From NCBI GenBank assembly GCA_036365515.1, contig CM070874.1, positions 115,055,235 through 115,119,234 of the forward strand: 64,000 bases of DNA, read 5' to 3'. The position numbers and the translations under genes were made by a program. This document shows positions 12,501 through 25,362 of this stretch, in pieces. The notes beneath the pieces were generated by a model, which saw nothing but the letters and a program-made list of their open reading frames with translations, was not told where the DNA came from and did not search any database. Each line of letters opens with the position of its first letter. Within the stretch, counting starts at the first letter, position 1. The stretch is from Torymus aiolomorphi. Taxonomy: Eukaryota; Arthropoda; Insecta; Hymenoptera; Torymidae.

Positions 12501-13060
12501 CTCGAGAGATCGCGAGATAAGATATACATATTATATTTATTCGCCGGGCGAATGTTGGTTTATGCAACGCATATAACGTAGTCGCTCTCCGCGTGTTTCG
12601 ATTTTTCAGCGCGTCGATCGAATGAATAATTGCGGCGGCGGCGGCGGCGGCGGCTATGTGGCCGAGAGGTGTGAGTTAGCAAGTGTCGAAGCGAGTGATT
12701 CACGAATGATTTATTTCGTGGTGCTGTGGGTAAATTGTTGGAAAAGTTAAGTGTGTGTTTGTATGTGTGTATGGGGAATGGGGGATTTATTTGGGTTTGG
12801 TGCGGAGAGTTGTTGAGAACGGTTTGTGATTGCGGTCATCCTTCGGCTCGGTATGATTTAAGGGTGTTTGTTTCTTTTTTCAATCGGATCGCATACTTTT
12901 GTATACTAACTTACAATTATATGTAATAAATAATGATTGTAGAGTTTCACTGATCCCTATTGTATTTTTTATGGAATGTACGAATTTGCTCTTATATGAA
13001 AATATCAAGGAGCGCGGGAGCGCTCCGAAGGCAAGTATAGAAGAAGCCTAAAGGAGCGAC
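9541..13060. other. gene-free DNA, four skew modules
   Basis: Centres near 9900, 10600, 11680 and 12500. Left flanks are C-rich (9650-9800, 10330-10550, 11220-11570, 12170-12440). Right flanks are G-rich (10040-10120, 10640-10960, 11720-11890, 12660-12870). A (CGG)7 run lies at 12632-12653. GC-rich palindromic sequence (GAGCGCGGGAGCGCTC) sits at 13010-13025. No exon-like segment is recognised. Confidence 0.5.
12632..12653 (+). repeat. (CGG)7 microsatellite
   Basis: Seven tandem GCG/CGG triplets in the CpG-rich centre of a skew module. The three forward frames give short poly-Ala, Arg or Gly runs but no supported coding region. Confidence 0.85.
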
Positions 13061-15957
13061 CCGTGTTACATATACATTGAAATGGGTCTACGAAAAATTC
13101 AATGCGCTTTTACGTATATTGCGTTAGTTTTTACTATATAACATATCCCTCTTAATCGAAAGCCATTTCATTGCTCTACTCAAATCAAAACATTTTATTT
13201 AAAAAGATTATCTCGTTCAGAAGATATAGAGAGCTGAATTTTTTTATGTGCGATCTCCTTTTATACTTTTCTTCTCCTTATTCCGGCGTCCGGTTTGCAG
13301 CTCTTACGACACTTCCGGTTGTCGTCTATCTTACGCTTGTATATCTATATATATATATATACACACCCGTATCTGATCGATCTAACTTTACATACAACAT
13401 GTCAGTATTTTTTTATATACAAATGTTATCATATCGTGAGTTAGTTAATAACACATTTCAAAGATCTCAAGAAGTTGCTAGATTGTTTAGGTTAAGAACT
13501 TATTCTTAGCAATCTAAGAAGAAGAATTTTTATCTATCTATTATTTTATAGATATACATTTTACAAATGTTATCATATCGTGAGTTAGTTAATTAGTTAT
13601 GTATTTGAAAGATCTCAAGTTGTCAACTGGTGATGAGAAAAATTGATCTATTCGTCTATCAATCAATGGGGAAAATAACTTTCATTAGATAAGTACTTAC
13701 TAGCTAAATGTTAAATGGCTACAATCATTTTTTTAAACTTGATACTTTGTGAGATTTTTTATTTTTACAGATATTATACCAGAAGATTTTTTTCGAGTCA
13801 TTTTGAAGATATATATAATTATAGCCAATAATGTTGAGGAGTTCTAATTGTGTACTGTCTGAAAAATCTAATTTTGAATTAACAAAAATGAACGAGTGCC
13901 CTCATGACCCTTGGAGTTATTATTAATGAACAAGAAAAAGTTATTTTAATACAAGAACAGACGCGTACTACTCAAGATAGAAAAACCAAACCAATATTAC
14001 TATGGGGAAAATATATTATTATTTACGACACAATATTTTTCAAGACATATCTATAATATAATTGTAGTGAAGTCAGTACAAGTTTTCAGATCAGATATAA
14101 TAAAATGTTTTGTATAATAAATAAAATAAGTAGCAGTATGATGTGTTAAATGAAGTGTTTATAACAAATTTAGAACCTCTACTTAAAATCAGAATTTAAA
14201 ATATTGGTCAGACGTTAGAGGCTTGGTTAAAAAAAAGCATTTTTTGTCTATACTTCAAGAAACTGAGTCGATATTAGTGTTGTGCTCTTGTACATATTTA
14301 CTTAAACACCAATTAAAAGATTATGCCAAATGAACATTAAAATACAGAAAAAAACCAAAATGATGTGTTATTGTTGTGAAAATTTCAACGAATAAAAGTG
14401 CTCAGTTAATCTAATTTTATCATTTTCTCACGGAGGGAGACGTCAAAATGTTTCAGAGGATTTCTCAGTAAATATTTTTCTACACAAGATTCAGATAATT
14501 ATTTAAAAAAGTATACAAGAATGTTAAGAAAGCTTTTATTATCAGTAATTATAGTTCATAAACTGATTGTTTTTAATTTTACAAGATGTGTGCGGCAATC
14601 ATGAGTTATTAAATTAAGCTGTTTTATACTTTCTACTATAAAAGAATATCGAGAAAGCTTTTTTCTCCCAATGATTCTTAGTTCATAAACTTTTGTTTTT
14701 AATTTTGCAAGATGTGTCTGATAGATTATTAATTCAAGTGGTTTCTAGTGAAAACTTCAACGAATCCAAGTGTTGAAAATAATGTAATTAATGATTGGCT
14801 TATGGTGAGGGGCACCAAATGATTCAGAGGAGCCATTTGTTCTGTGAGTATACAGTACATGAAACCATAATATAAATTATTGTAATGGCTACTTTTTGAA
14901 TCTGTAACCAACATTTTAATTTGCTAGCTGATTGTGATGCAATAGTATGATTATTAGATCTAGTACCCTTGCAAGTCTTTGATAAAATATTATGAAAAAG
15001 AAATATGTGAATGTCAAAATAATGAAATGAGTTCCAGCTTTAAAATGTGCAATAAAAGGCTAAAGGTAAATTTTAGCACAAATTTAATAATGTAATAATA
15101 ATTTGTCAAAAAAACAAAAGCAAATGGATGCATAAGAGTGTTTTGTAAAAAAACTTAGTATCAAGTTCTGTTACGTAAGGGTACTTAACTTGGCAAACTT
15201 TGAGCTTCGCATTTTGTAAAGGCTAGAGGATTAGATGATTTCAGAGAAATAGATGCGAAAGAATAGTTTTTAAAAAACTTTGTACCGCCTGCTGCTATGG
15301 AAATGGCAGTTGACTTGAGAACTCAACTTCTCAGCCAACTTTGAGCTTCAAGTTTTATAAAAGCAAGAGAATCAGGTGATATAGAGATTTGAATTGTAAT
15401 TCTGAGAACTTGTACGTTTTTCTTTTATTCCTTGCGATAGCTATAAAGAAAAAATATATTATTGTTATCGTTTTTAACAACTTTAAATTCTCTGTCGAAA
15501 TACTAATAAAAGTTTAATGTTTTTATCCAAACAATCTTGCTCTCAACAACTATCCAACTCTCTACAAAGAACTTGACTGAAAGCTTAAATGTTTTTTTGA
15601 AACAATTATAATAAACACTTTTAAAAACTATTTTTTAAAGTATTTTCTATCTGTAAATTATTCATTATTATATTTTCTCTACAAAATATCTCAAAAAATG
15701 GTCCATTTCTATATCTTTTAAAAAATCAATTAATAAATTATTTTACAAAACTTCTACAATCCTTTACAAACTTTTGCAAGCAACGAGAAATACTTTTCCA
15801 AAACCTTTACAATCACTTTACAAAAACTTTTACAAACGATAAGAATTTTTTCGTAAACCATAAGAATTATTTTCCGAAACCTATACAATATCCTAAAAAA
15901 TTATTTACGCTTTATTTTATGAAAAGGAATTCTACGAATAAATAATAAATGTTTGCG
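13061..15957. repeat. AT-rich region with degenerate direct repeats
   Basis: The CpG modules stop here. Three direct-repeat pairs are visible. ACAAATGTTATCATATCGTG occurs at 13419 and 13563, both followed by a shared AAGATCTCAAG. GAAAGCTTTT with AGTTCATAAAC and AAGATGTGT occurs at 14530-14592 and 14657-14716. CAACTTTGAGCTTC-type sequence occurs near 15197 and 15338, each followed by a related AGAG-GAT block. Unit spacing is about 130-145 bp. No ORF of note is present. Confidence 0.5.
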
Positions 15958-16923
15958 TTCTAAAGTCGAAATAAATTTCTTTCACGCGGATACTGAAAGT
16001 CAAACCCAAAAAAATTGTGAAATCAATTAAAGTGTAGTTTTATACTTAACAGACATTATTTACAATGTAGTTTTACTCTTAAAAAGTTGTGAAATCTCTT
16101 TAAAAAATTATTTTACAAAAGTAAAAACTTATAGGCAAGAATAAGTTTGGTTACTATTCTACATAGTTTGTACTTAACAAACATTATTTACTCTCCCACC
16201 CTCTCTTCCCCCTCTCTCTCTCCCTCTGTACCAAAAACTTTAATGAGAGCTTAAATATTTTTTCAAAACAATCAACACGTTCTTTAAAAAACTAATTTTT
16301 GAAATATATTCTATCCACACCATTTGTCTATAGTCCTTTTATTTATTCTGATCTCATATATTCAATAACCACTCTCTACAAATGGTAAGAATTTTTTTCA
16401 TGACTGTACAAATAACTTTTATTTATTCGAATCTCATTTATTCAATAAGAACTCTGCAAATGGTAATAATTTTTTTCATGACTGTACCAATAATAATATT
16501 GTTAATATAAAACTTTCTACGAAAGTATAAAATAAGGCAAGTATAGACGTTTTTTCTTTATAATCTATAAAATAATAATATTTATGTTTTTTTAAAAGAA
16601 ATCAAATAAATACCAGTGAAAAAGTCTTTTACTTCTTTGAGTCATTGTATGCTGAACAAATTATATGTAAGTAAGTACATTCAAATTGTTCATTGCAAAT
16701 CAAACAAATGAAAGTTGTGAAATCAATTATCGATAGTCAAGTAATGCAAACAATTCTCGGAAACAACTGTATGACTATTCTCAGAAATGTACTAAAATTT
16801 TTTCATCCTTCTATACAAATTAAACACAAGAAAGTACTGAAATCAATTTATTGTAGTCAAGTACCCATAAGTTAACTTGACTGAATAATACAACTTTTCG
16901 TAACTACTTAAAAATATTCAGTC

Positions 16924-17021
16924 AGCGGGCATAAAGTTCTACTTAACGCCTAACAGGCGTAATAGCTCCCATACTCCTACCAAACTTTATAGAACCTACG
17001 CACTTTACGCCCGTGTGGGCG
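16924..17021. repeat. small palindromic element inside the left arm
   Basis: GCGGGCATAAAGT at the left is answered by ACTTTACGCCCGT at the right. Inside, AACGCCTAACAGGCGTAA forms its own hairpin. A mirrored copy lies in the right arm near 18200-18298, so it was present before the arms were duplicated. Confidence 0.45.
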
Positions 17022-17603
17022 AAAATTATTTTAATTATATAACTACTATGCCTTCTTTTTATTTCTAAAATTCATAAGAATTTTATCAGATATTTACGAA
17101 AAGTCAAAGCCTATATAAAAAAATTACATAGTTACCACCACATCTCCATTTTTCATTGATCTTTCTCAATTTTGAAATTTCTATAATATTACGCATCTTG
17201 GGAGGACAATAGAAGTCTATAGAGCTGCTCTAGCAGGAGTGGTCCTCCAATCTCCCATACATACTTGGCGGGCCCTACGGTTTCCAGTTTACTGGTGGGC
17301 TTTGTAAATGTAGAATACTAAATTTTTACATAAATTCATTAACAATGTTTATACCTATAAGCCCATTATAAATAATTACATTGGCTCTAATTTTTAATTG
17401 ATACCGTTTAAATATAATATCCCTACATGTGCAGAATCTCATGATTTACTTTCATTATCGAAAATATTTTTCCTTGTGTCCGTCTTTTTTAAACGGGAAT
17501 GGGATAAAAAATGCATATAAATTTATTGTCTACTCAAAAGTGCTTTAGGTTTTATTAACCATTTTGTAAGCTACCTATTTTTTATTCTTTTCCGTCGTGT
17601 AAA

Positions 17604-17782
17604 TATCATATGAGATCTCATATGAGATATCATATGTGTGTATCATATGTCATCTGCAATTTTACATATTATGGGATCTGAAATGAGATCTGATGCCCGA
17701 TATTCTCTATGAGATCTGATGTCCGATATTCCCAAATGAGATCTGATGTCCAATATTCTCATATGAGATCTCATATGATATT
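17604..17782. repeat. ATATGAGATCTCATAT palindromic tandem repeats
   Basis: The spacer between the arms has the self-complementary CATATGAGATCTCATATG near 17608 and again at 17760-17778. Between them are repeated AATGAGATCTGATGTCC-ATATTC units, about 25-30 bp apart. Each unit centres on AGATCT. The function is unknown. Confidence 0.6.
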
Positions 17783-19263
17783 TTCATGCGGGTTTGCACT
17801 TTATATTAAAAAACAGAGTAATAAATTCAATACTGAGCCCTACTTAATATGTAGAAGGAACCCATTTATACATTTTATCTGATCTTTAAATATATGAATA
17901 TTTATATGAAAATGACCATGTCTAGACCTTAAACTGCAAACCGTCGGGCCCACCAAGTATGTATGGGAGATTGGAGGACCACTCCTGCTAGAGCAGCTCT
18001 ATAGACTTCTATTGTCCTCCCAAGATGCGTAATATTATAAAAATTTCAAAATTGAGAAAGATCAATGAAAAATGGAGATGTGGTAACTATGTAATTTTTT
18101 TATATAGGCTTTGACTTTTCGTAAATATCGGATAAAATTCTTATGAATTTTAGAAATAAAAAGAAGGCATAGTAGTTATATAATTAAAATAATTTTCGCC
18201 CACACGGGCGTAAAGTGCGTAGGTTCTATAAAGTTTGGTAGGAGTATGGGAGCTATTACGCCTGTTAGGCGTTAAGTAGAACTTTATGCCCGCTGACTGA
18301 ATATTTTTAAGTAGTTACGAAAAGTTGTATTATTCAGTCAAGTTAACTTATGGGTACTTGACTACAATAAATTGATTTCAGTACTTTCTTGTGTTTAATT
18401 TGTATAGAAGGATGAAAAAATTTTAGTACATTTCTGAGAATAGTCATACAGTTGTTTCCGAGAGTTGTTTGCATTACTTGACTATCGATAATTGATTTCA
18501 CAACTTTCATTTGTTTGATTTGCAATGAACAATTTGAATGTACTTACTTACATATAATTTGTTTAGCATACAATGACTCAAAGAAGTAAAAGACTTTTTC
18601 ACTGGTATTTATTTGATTTCTTTTAAAAAAACATAAATATTATTATTTTATAGATTATAAAGAAAAAACGTCTATACTTGCCTTATTTTATACTTTCGTA
18701 GAAAGTTTTATATTAACAATATTATTATTGGTACAGTCATGAAAAAATTATTACCATTTGCAGAGTTCTTATTGAATAAATGAGATTCGAATAAATAAAA
18801 GTTATTTGTACAGTCATGAAAAAAATTCTTACCATTTGTAGAGAGTGGTTATTGAATATATGAGATCAGAATAAATAAAAGGACTATAGACAAATGGTGT
18901 GGAAGAATATATTTCAAAAATTAGTTTTTTAAAGAACGTGTTGATTGTTTTGAAAAAATATTTAAGCTCTCATTAAAGTTTTTGGTACAGAGGGAGAGAG
19001 AGAGGGGGAAGAGAGGGTGGGAGAGTTTAGTAAATAATGTTTGTTAAGTACAAACTATGTAGAATAGTAACCAAACTTATTCTTGCCTATAAGTTTTTAC
19101 TTTTGTAAAATAATTTTTTAAAGAGATTTCACAACTTTTTAAGAGTAAAACTACATTGTAAATAATGTCTGTTAAGTATAAAACTACACTTTAATTGATT
19201 TCACAATTTTTTTGGGTTTGACTTTCAGTATCCGCGTGAAAGAAATTTATTTCGACTTTAGAA

Positions 19264-21650
19264 TCACTATATTGATGAAAATGTGACTAAAAGTATACGC
19301 AATAAAAGAGTTTTATAATCGTCACATTTCCACTATTAAAATATATTTATTATGAGTCTTTTAAGTACACAAGTATACTCTTACTAAATTTCATTATCTG
19401 AAAATGAATTATTATTGCCTTAAAATTTAACTCGGCCCAGTTTCAAAACACACCGAAAAAACTAAAACCCAACCAACTCGGGTAAACAATGCCAATTTCT
19501 AACTAGCGGAACAATTAATTTCACCACTCACGCAACCCGTACACATACACGCTCTGCGCAATCTACCCTCGAATTAGCTCCGCGTCCCGGCAATTAACTC
19601 CCACCTCGCGAATCCCGTGCTCTCACACTCTATAACCAACCGAACTTCGCCACCGACAAAAACAAGCCCGAACCATTTTCGCCCGCGTGTGAATTTCGCG
19701 CGCACGCGCAAAACTCTCCCATACGAGCATACACACAGACAGGGCGATTTGGCCGTACAAGGCGAGCGCGCATATATGTACGTGGCGCAAGCGCCCGGCA
19801 ATGGGCATAATTAGCATTGTGCGTTTTATCACCGACTTCCGTCTCCCTCTCTTCCTGTATGTGCACCGCGGATCGATTAGAAATGACTATTTACGTCTAT
19901 AAGCATGCACAGGTGCGAGGGAGAGAAAGAGAGCGCGCGCACGCGCGCGCGTGTGTGTATAGGCTTATTCGGGTGCGAAGAACGAGGTGTTACAGGACAC
20001 ACAATGAGGAAGCCATAAATAAGCGTTTGGCGTTTTCGCAAGTGAAGCGTGTAATATTGTGTACGTACATATAAGAGTAAAGCGCGCGCGTGCGCATACC
20101 GAGGGAAGATAGGAGAGATTCGTCGATAAAGCTAGTCGATTTGGCGTTTTAAGTTTTTTCGATCGATTTTATCCCGCGTTTATAATTGACAGATTACATG
20201 GACGGTTGTTAAATGGAGGAGAGAGAGAGAGAGAGTGAGAGAGAGAGAGAGCGAGTGCTTATCGTGATGTTGGCCATATTAAGTTTTAAACGTTATAACC
20301 TGCGATTGCGATCGCATCTTGTGTGTTCGGAAAAATTTTATAGTTCAAAAGTAAGGTTTTTGTAGGAGGATTAGGAGATGTTGTGTAAGAGAATTTGTTC
20401 ATCCTTATGTTCGGCTTTTAATAATTTCAGTTATTACTATCAATTAGAAATGAATTTTTTTTATGTGTTAGTTTATAAAATAATATGTAATATGATTGTA
20501 TATAAAAGAAGCATCTAATTTCAATCATAATTAATTATCTGAACTTCATCCCACAACACGAACCATTAAATCGTGACCCCCTCACCAATTAAACCACGGA
20601 CCCACGAGAAAAACTTCGAAACGACACTCTCTCATCATCTCTGTCTTCCACTCCCCTCCGTCATACTCCACGACACCGTAACTCCAATCGGAACAATCGC
20701 CGCTTTTTGCCCCCACCGATGTACACCCGATTTACAATTAATAAAGCCCGCGACGCCGCGCGAGTTATATCGGCTATCGGCGCCGTGGCGCGCGCACGTC
20801 TTTATAAATCGTGGTGTGCGAGTCGCGGTCCATTATGTCGGCGTGCGCTGTGTACGCGGGAAAAGCGAGGTTTTCGCGTGGGTACCGATACAGAATTGGC
20901 GGTTGTATAGATCGAGAAGAGTGATGTAAAAACAGGGTGCGTGGTTGGATGGGACGAAATGCAAGGGTGGTTGGAAAATTGTATTATGTAAGGCGGAGGG
21001 TTTTAGTTGATTGAAAGTAGTAGGTTTTATTATTTTAGTTTGCCATAGCTATTTCCAAAACAAGACAGTAATTATGCTAATTAATAATGCTATTTCCTAA
21101 GTAAGACAATATTCTGATGGTTTGAATAATTATTTATGAAGTTCAAAAACATTCCTAATGAACTCTGACAAGCCAAACTTACAAAAGAACCTATTCCACT
21201 TCAACCTCAAAAAAACTCCTCTTCACTCCACCCACTCTAATCGCCAAACAACACCTGTAACCACCCACTTTCCTTTCAACCGCATTTCCACGCGTAGCCC
21301 GGGGCTAAAACGCCACCCCACGCGCGGAGATACCGTCTCCCTCTCTCTCTCTCAACCCTATACCGCGGCAGGCCAGTACTACCATTCATCCTAAAGATGC
21401 CCGCCGGCGCCGGGAGATCGCCGACGCTGCTACTGAGGTAGCGCATCGGTGTCGATTATGGGAGAAATAGATGTGCCCGGTGTGTCGCGGCCGTCGCGGG
21501 TATATATTGGCGCGGAAAAGATGGATGAGGAGGTGGTATTGCTGGCTGCCGGTGTTACAGTGCGCGTGAGGAGTATATAGGGGTATGTGCGATGGTGTGA
21601 TAACGTGCAGAATAGTCAGTGTGTATAATTAATTTTTTTAGATTGTTTAA
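19264..21650. other. gene-free DNA, three skew modules
   Basis: Left flanks 19440-19700, 20540-20720 and 21170-21360 are C-rich. Centres lie near 19900, 20800 and 21390. Right flanks 20100-20400, 20930-21020 and 21440-21600 are G-rich. A long GA tract lies at 20216-20251. Open frames (19574-20074, 20573-20929, 21158-21394) are composition-driven and show no domain. Confidence 0.5.
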
Positions 21651-22299
21651 TTATTGTTTTAAGAAGAGTCGGGTTTTCAACATTTTTTAAAAACAAGACT
21701 CGAAATATCCATAACTTGAGTTTTTTTAGAGAGTTAGCAAACACCATTAAAAATAAATGGAAATCGCTGTGTGAGAAATTTAAAAACGAAGAACGATGCA
21801 AATCAGGAAATGGAGCGGAAGATGTATACGAATCGGACTGAGAGCATTTTTCGTCGATGCTACTTATGCTAGATACTGCTACGCGTAGAGAATCGAAGGG
21901 AAATTTGTCCGAAGTGTTTGACAAACCAGGAAAGAATTATTCGGAACCGGACTGCACCGACGAATTTGAATTTGATTATCCTGAACAGCTTGCAATGAAA
22001 AGAGTCGCATCGCAAGATTTAAAAGAAGAGAAGAGAACGGCACTGATGGAAAAGGTATTAAATTCAGAAAATTCTAATGTAAAAGAATCTAAAATACAGC
22101 AAGATCATAGTGAAGATGATATGCTATATTTTAAAATCTTGATGCCGCACATCGCCAAAATTGATCTGTCGCATAAGCTTCGATTTCGAAATGAAATAAA
22201 TAGAATTGTTTTTAATTATGCTTACCCTGATGAAAATAAGCAAAGTATGTCAAATTTGGATACTACTAGGTCATACATGGGACCCCAAGACACTGTACC

Positions 22300-22354
22300 C
22301 AGGGTTGCCAGATGGCGACTTTTTGTCTCACTCTCAAAGAATATGGTAACCCTG
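22300..22354. mobile_element. 55-bp hAT-type MITE with 8-bp duplication
   Basis: The terminal repeats CAGGGTTGCCA and TGGTAACCCTG are typical of hAT elements. The flanks ACTGTACC (22292-22299) and GCTGTACC (22355-22362) match at 7 of 8 positions, the hAT target length. It lies inside the MADF-BESS reading frame. Element plus duplication is 63 bp, so the frame is kept. Confidence 0.75.
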
Positions 22355-22659
22355 GCTGTACCGCGAAAGAAGAGTATAGGACAAGAAAGCAAATCGACGA
22401 TGGTAAATACTTTATAAGTTTATTAATAACATTTATATATATTTTTAATATTTATATACATTAATATTCATATAATATACATTTTTAAGATTTATATACA
22501 ACATTTTTCAGACTGTATAATTGTGGATTGGTAGAAAAGAACTTATCCTATGGTTAAAGAGGAGAAGTACAAACCATCTGTGTGGGAACAAAATATTTAC
22601 AACAAAAGCTATCCTGTACAACAATACAGTAATTATACTTTATTACTATTATTTACAAT

Positions 22660-22821
22660 ACTTACAAATATATTTACATTTGCAATACTTAGAAATACAT
22701 TTACATTTGCAATACTTAAAAATACATTTACATTTGCAATAATTGCAAATACATTTACATTTGTAATACTTGCAAATACATTTACATTTGCAATACTTGC
22801 AAATACATTTACATTTTCAAT
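22660..22821. repeat. 27-bp minisatellite, six copies
   Basis: Units of the form ACTTGCAAATACATTTACAT plus TTGCAAT repeat six times with few changes. They lie in the presumed intron between the BESS exon and the 22892 segment. There are no spacers, so this is not a CRISPR array. Confidence 0.85.
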
Positions 22822-23289
22822 GTTTAGAAATAAATTTATAAATTCCACTTGATATTAGCTTACAGATAACATATTCGTTTATTCTTTCTAGTTAAACCAG
22901 AATCAATCATAAAACCTCCAATGCTCGACAACTATGTCGCGAGTGAAAATTTGTACGAAAACCAACGATATTATCCGAGGAATCAAGATGCTCAATACAG
23001 CAATAGCATTTACGTTCAAAAATAGTATGTTCCACTATCATCAGGTCAATCATCACCATTCATGACATCTTCCTCAACTGTACATCATACAGTTACTGAT
23101 CGGTGTACAGCGATTCCCGATACTGTTGTTAGTAATTCAGATGCGATTGATAAGGAACATACCAGTGAATTGCAACGCCAACCTGTAGAAGAAAATCTAC
23201 ATAACGCGATAATCCTCACTTAACAATTAATTGTTTACGTTCAAATGTTTATATGAATTTTTTAATCCCATATGTTATACGATTGTTTA

Positions 23290-25362
23290 TTCATTGTTAA
23301 CTGTAGTGACGAGAGAACGAGAAATACAGTCTTTTTAGAATTACACATGATTCGGGCGGCACATGCCCGACGCAGGACTCGATATAAAAATATAAAAGTT
23401 TAAAATAATAATAAAAGGAAAGAAGAGAAAAAAAAAACAAAGATAAAATAGTTAAAACTAGATAAGAAAAAATGTATATCGTAAAAAAAAAATAAAATAA
23501 ATTATACACAATGAAATTACAAAATCGCAGCGTAAAAGATGTACAATAAAAGAACAAATAAATAAGCTACATTGATAAGAACGGTTAAAAATAAACTCGA
23601 AGAGCCGGTGTTTGAAGCAGGGCTTCTTGTAGAGCTGTCGTAGTGAGTGTGGCAGATCATTCCTTAGGTATGCAGCCCCAATGTAGAATGAGTGGCGCAT
23701 GTACTCTTTACTGAAACCCTCGATTTTAAGCTCGAGTGAAGAGCCTCTCTTACTGCCAATTCGGCTCGGGTCCATGAATTTGAAGCAGCTGGCAAGATAA
23801 GGTGGATTGCCGCTCTTTAATATAGAAGCTAGGAAGCACAATACGAGGTACTCGCGCCTGACCTTTAAGGGCAGCAACTTATTGGAAGATATAGTCCGGC
23901 GTGATGTGGTCAAATAACTTGGTGCCGGTGGCAAACCGGATCGCCGCATTCAAACATCTCGTAAGCTTCACGGTGAGCTCGTTGGACAGTCCCAGGAACA
24001 GGCTAGCACAGTAGTCGAAGTATGGAAATATGAAGGTTTTAATTAACATTAGCTTCATGGACGATGGTAGAAACCCCTGATTTTTGCGTAAACGTGCAAG
24101 AGTGGCAAAACTTTTCTTGGCGGTAATGTTGCACTGGTCCCTCCATGTGAGCGAGTTGTCGATGGTGATCCCGAGAAACTTAAGTGAATCGCTCATATTA
24201 ATGACGTTGCCATCAAGAAGGACAGAGGGATTATTCAAAACATTAACTTTAGTTTTGTAGCCTCTTGAACCGATCCACATAGCCTGGGTCTTACTGGTAT
24301 TCACAGCAAGACCATTGTCGGAAGCCCAACGCGAGACATTAGCCAGATCTAAATTTATTTTCTCGATAATACTGTTGATATACTTGAAACTACCGCTGCA
24401 GTAGATGAAGAAATCGTCGGCGTATAGATGACACTTGCAGAATTGAAGGGCAGATGGAAGATCATTAATAAATAATGAAAATAGAAGCGGCCCCAACACA
24501 CTTTCTTGAGGGATACCAGACAATCTGGTTAACGGCGTTGACGTAGAGCGATCGGGTAACACAACAGTTTGCGTGTGGCTCGATAGAAAAGAGCGTATCC
24601 AGCAGCAGGAAGAATCAGAAAAGCCGTAGGTACACAACTTGTAGATGAGCACATTAATGTCCATCACGTCAAATGCTCGCGAAAAATCGATCTTAACCAG
24701 TAACGTGATGCGTTTAGAGTTACTAGCCCCTCTAAAATCGTCGACCATTTTAACAAGTGCCGAGTGCGTACTGAATCCTTTCCTAAAACCTGACTGGTGG
24801 TCATCCAAAATTCCTCGCTCTTCGATGAACCTCCTGATTTGCGTGGTCGCCAGAGATTCCAAGATTTTTGATATGGCGCAGAGAATGCTGATCGGCCAGA
24901 AATCTGATAGTGACGTCGCTTTATTATTCTTCGGAAGCGGGCGAACAACAGCTCGTTTCCAAAGTATTGGAAAAATACCCGATTGAAACGAAAAATCGAA
25001 GATATGCAAAAGTAACGTCAGAATCACAGGTAGACAGTCTTTCAATTGACGCAGTCGAATCCCATCGAGCCCAGCGGCATTCGAGAGACCCGACATTATA
25101 GCTTCGATAACGTCCGCGGCTTCGACGTGCCTGAAATAAAACCGCATATCTGGTGGAATTCTTGCAGACGGTCGAAAATCAGAGAGCGCAACAGGATTAA
25201 TTGAGCCAACGAAGTGCTCGTTAAAGCTGTTGGGATCAGCAGGCATCTGTTGGCTCTCCGACACTCCCGTCAAACCAAGCTCACGAACAATCTTTCACAT
25301 TTCGGCCGACCCAGCGCAGCTCCTGAGCTTTTCTTTGTAATACGCGTACCTCGCATTTCTCT

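Larger units (their letters stand above)
15958..19263. repeat. 3.3-kb inverted repeat, 1.33-kb arms
   Basis: The left arm runs 15958-17292 and the right arm 17930-19263, complementary almost throughout. For example the 60-codon frames at 16693-16875 (+) and 18343-18525 (-) differ at one residue. The spacer is about 637 bp. The ends read TTCTAAAGTCGAAAT and its complement, with no clear target duplication outside. It could be a large foldback transposon, a recent inverted duplication or an assembly palindrome. No transposase is seen inside. The arms contain (TC)-rich, poly-A and nested palindromic sequence. Confidence 0.8.
21728..23221 (+). pseudogene. MADF-BESS domain gene remnant
   Basis: From 21728 the frame reads the C-terminal part of a MADF (myb/SANT-like DNA-binding) domain: KNKWKSLCEKFKNEE, then a TGA at 21839-21841 exactly where MADF domains usually have Trp, then EHFSSMLLMLD. 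The continuing frame to 22417 contains a BESS motif (DDMLYFKILMPHIAKI to FRNEINRIVFNY, about residues 87-120 from Met 21857). BESS is a protein-interaction motif found with MADF in arthropod transcription and transposon proteins. A GTAAAT donor at 22403 and acceptors at 22510 and 22890 suggest introns. Downstream, a possible exon (22892-23221) encodes a Ser/Thr-rich stretch with one stop. It is broken by the TGA and carries a 55-bp hAT MITE. It may be the accessory ORF of a PIF/Harbinger element or a host-gene copy. Confidence 0.55.

Noticed and set aside
16693..18525. Nearly identical 60-codon frames at 16693-16875 (+) and 18343-18525 (-) as duplicated genes
   Set aside because: They are the same stretch of the inverted repeat read in each arm. 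Lys/Ile/Ser composition follows AT content and the flanking sequence is equally conserved.
22660..22821. Regular repeats as a possible CRISPR-like array
   Set aside because: Head-to-tail 27-bp units without variable spacers: a minisatellite in eukaryotic DNA.
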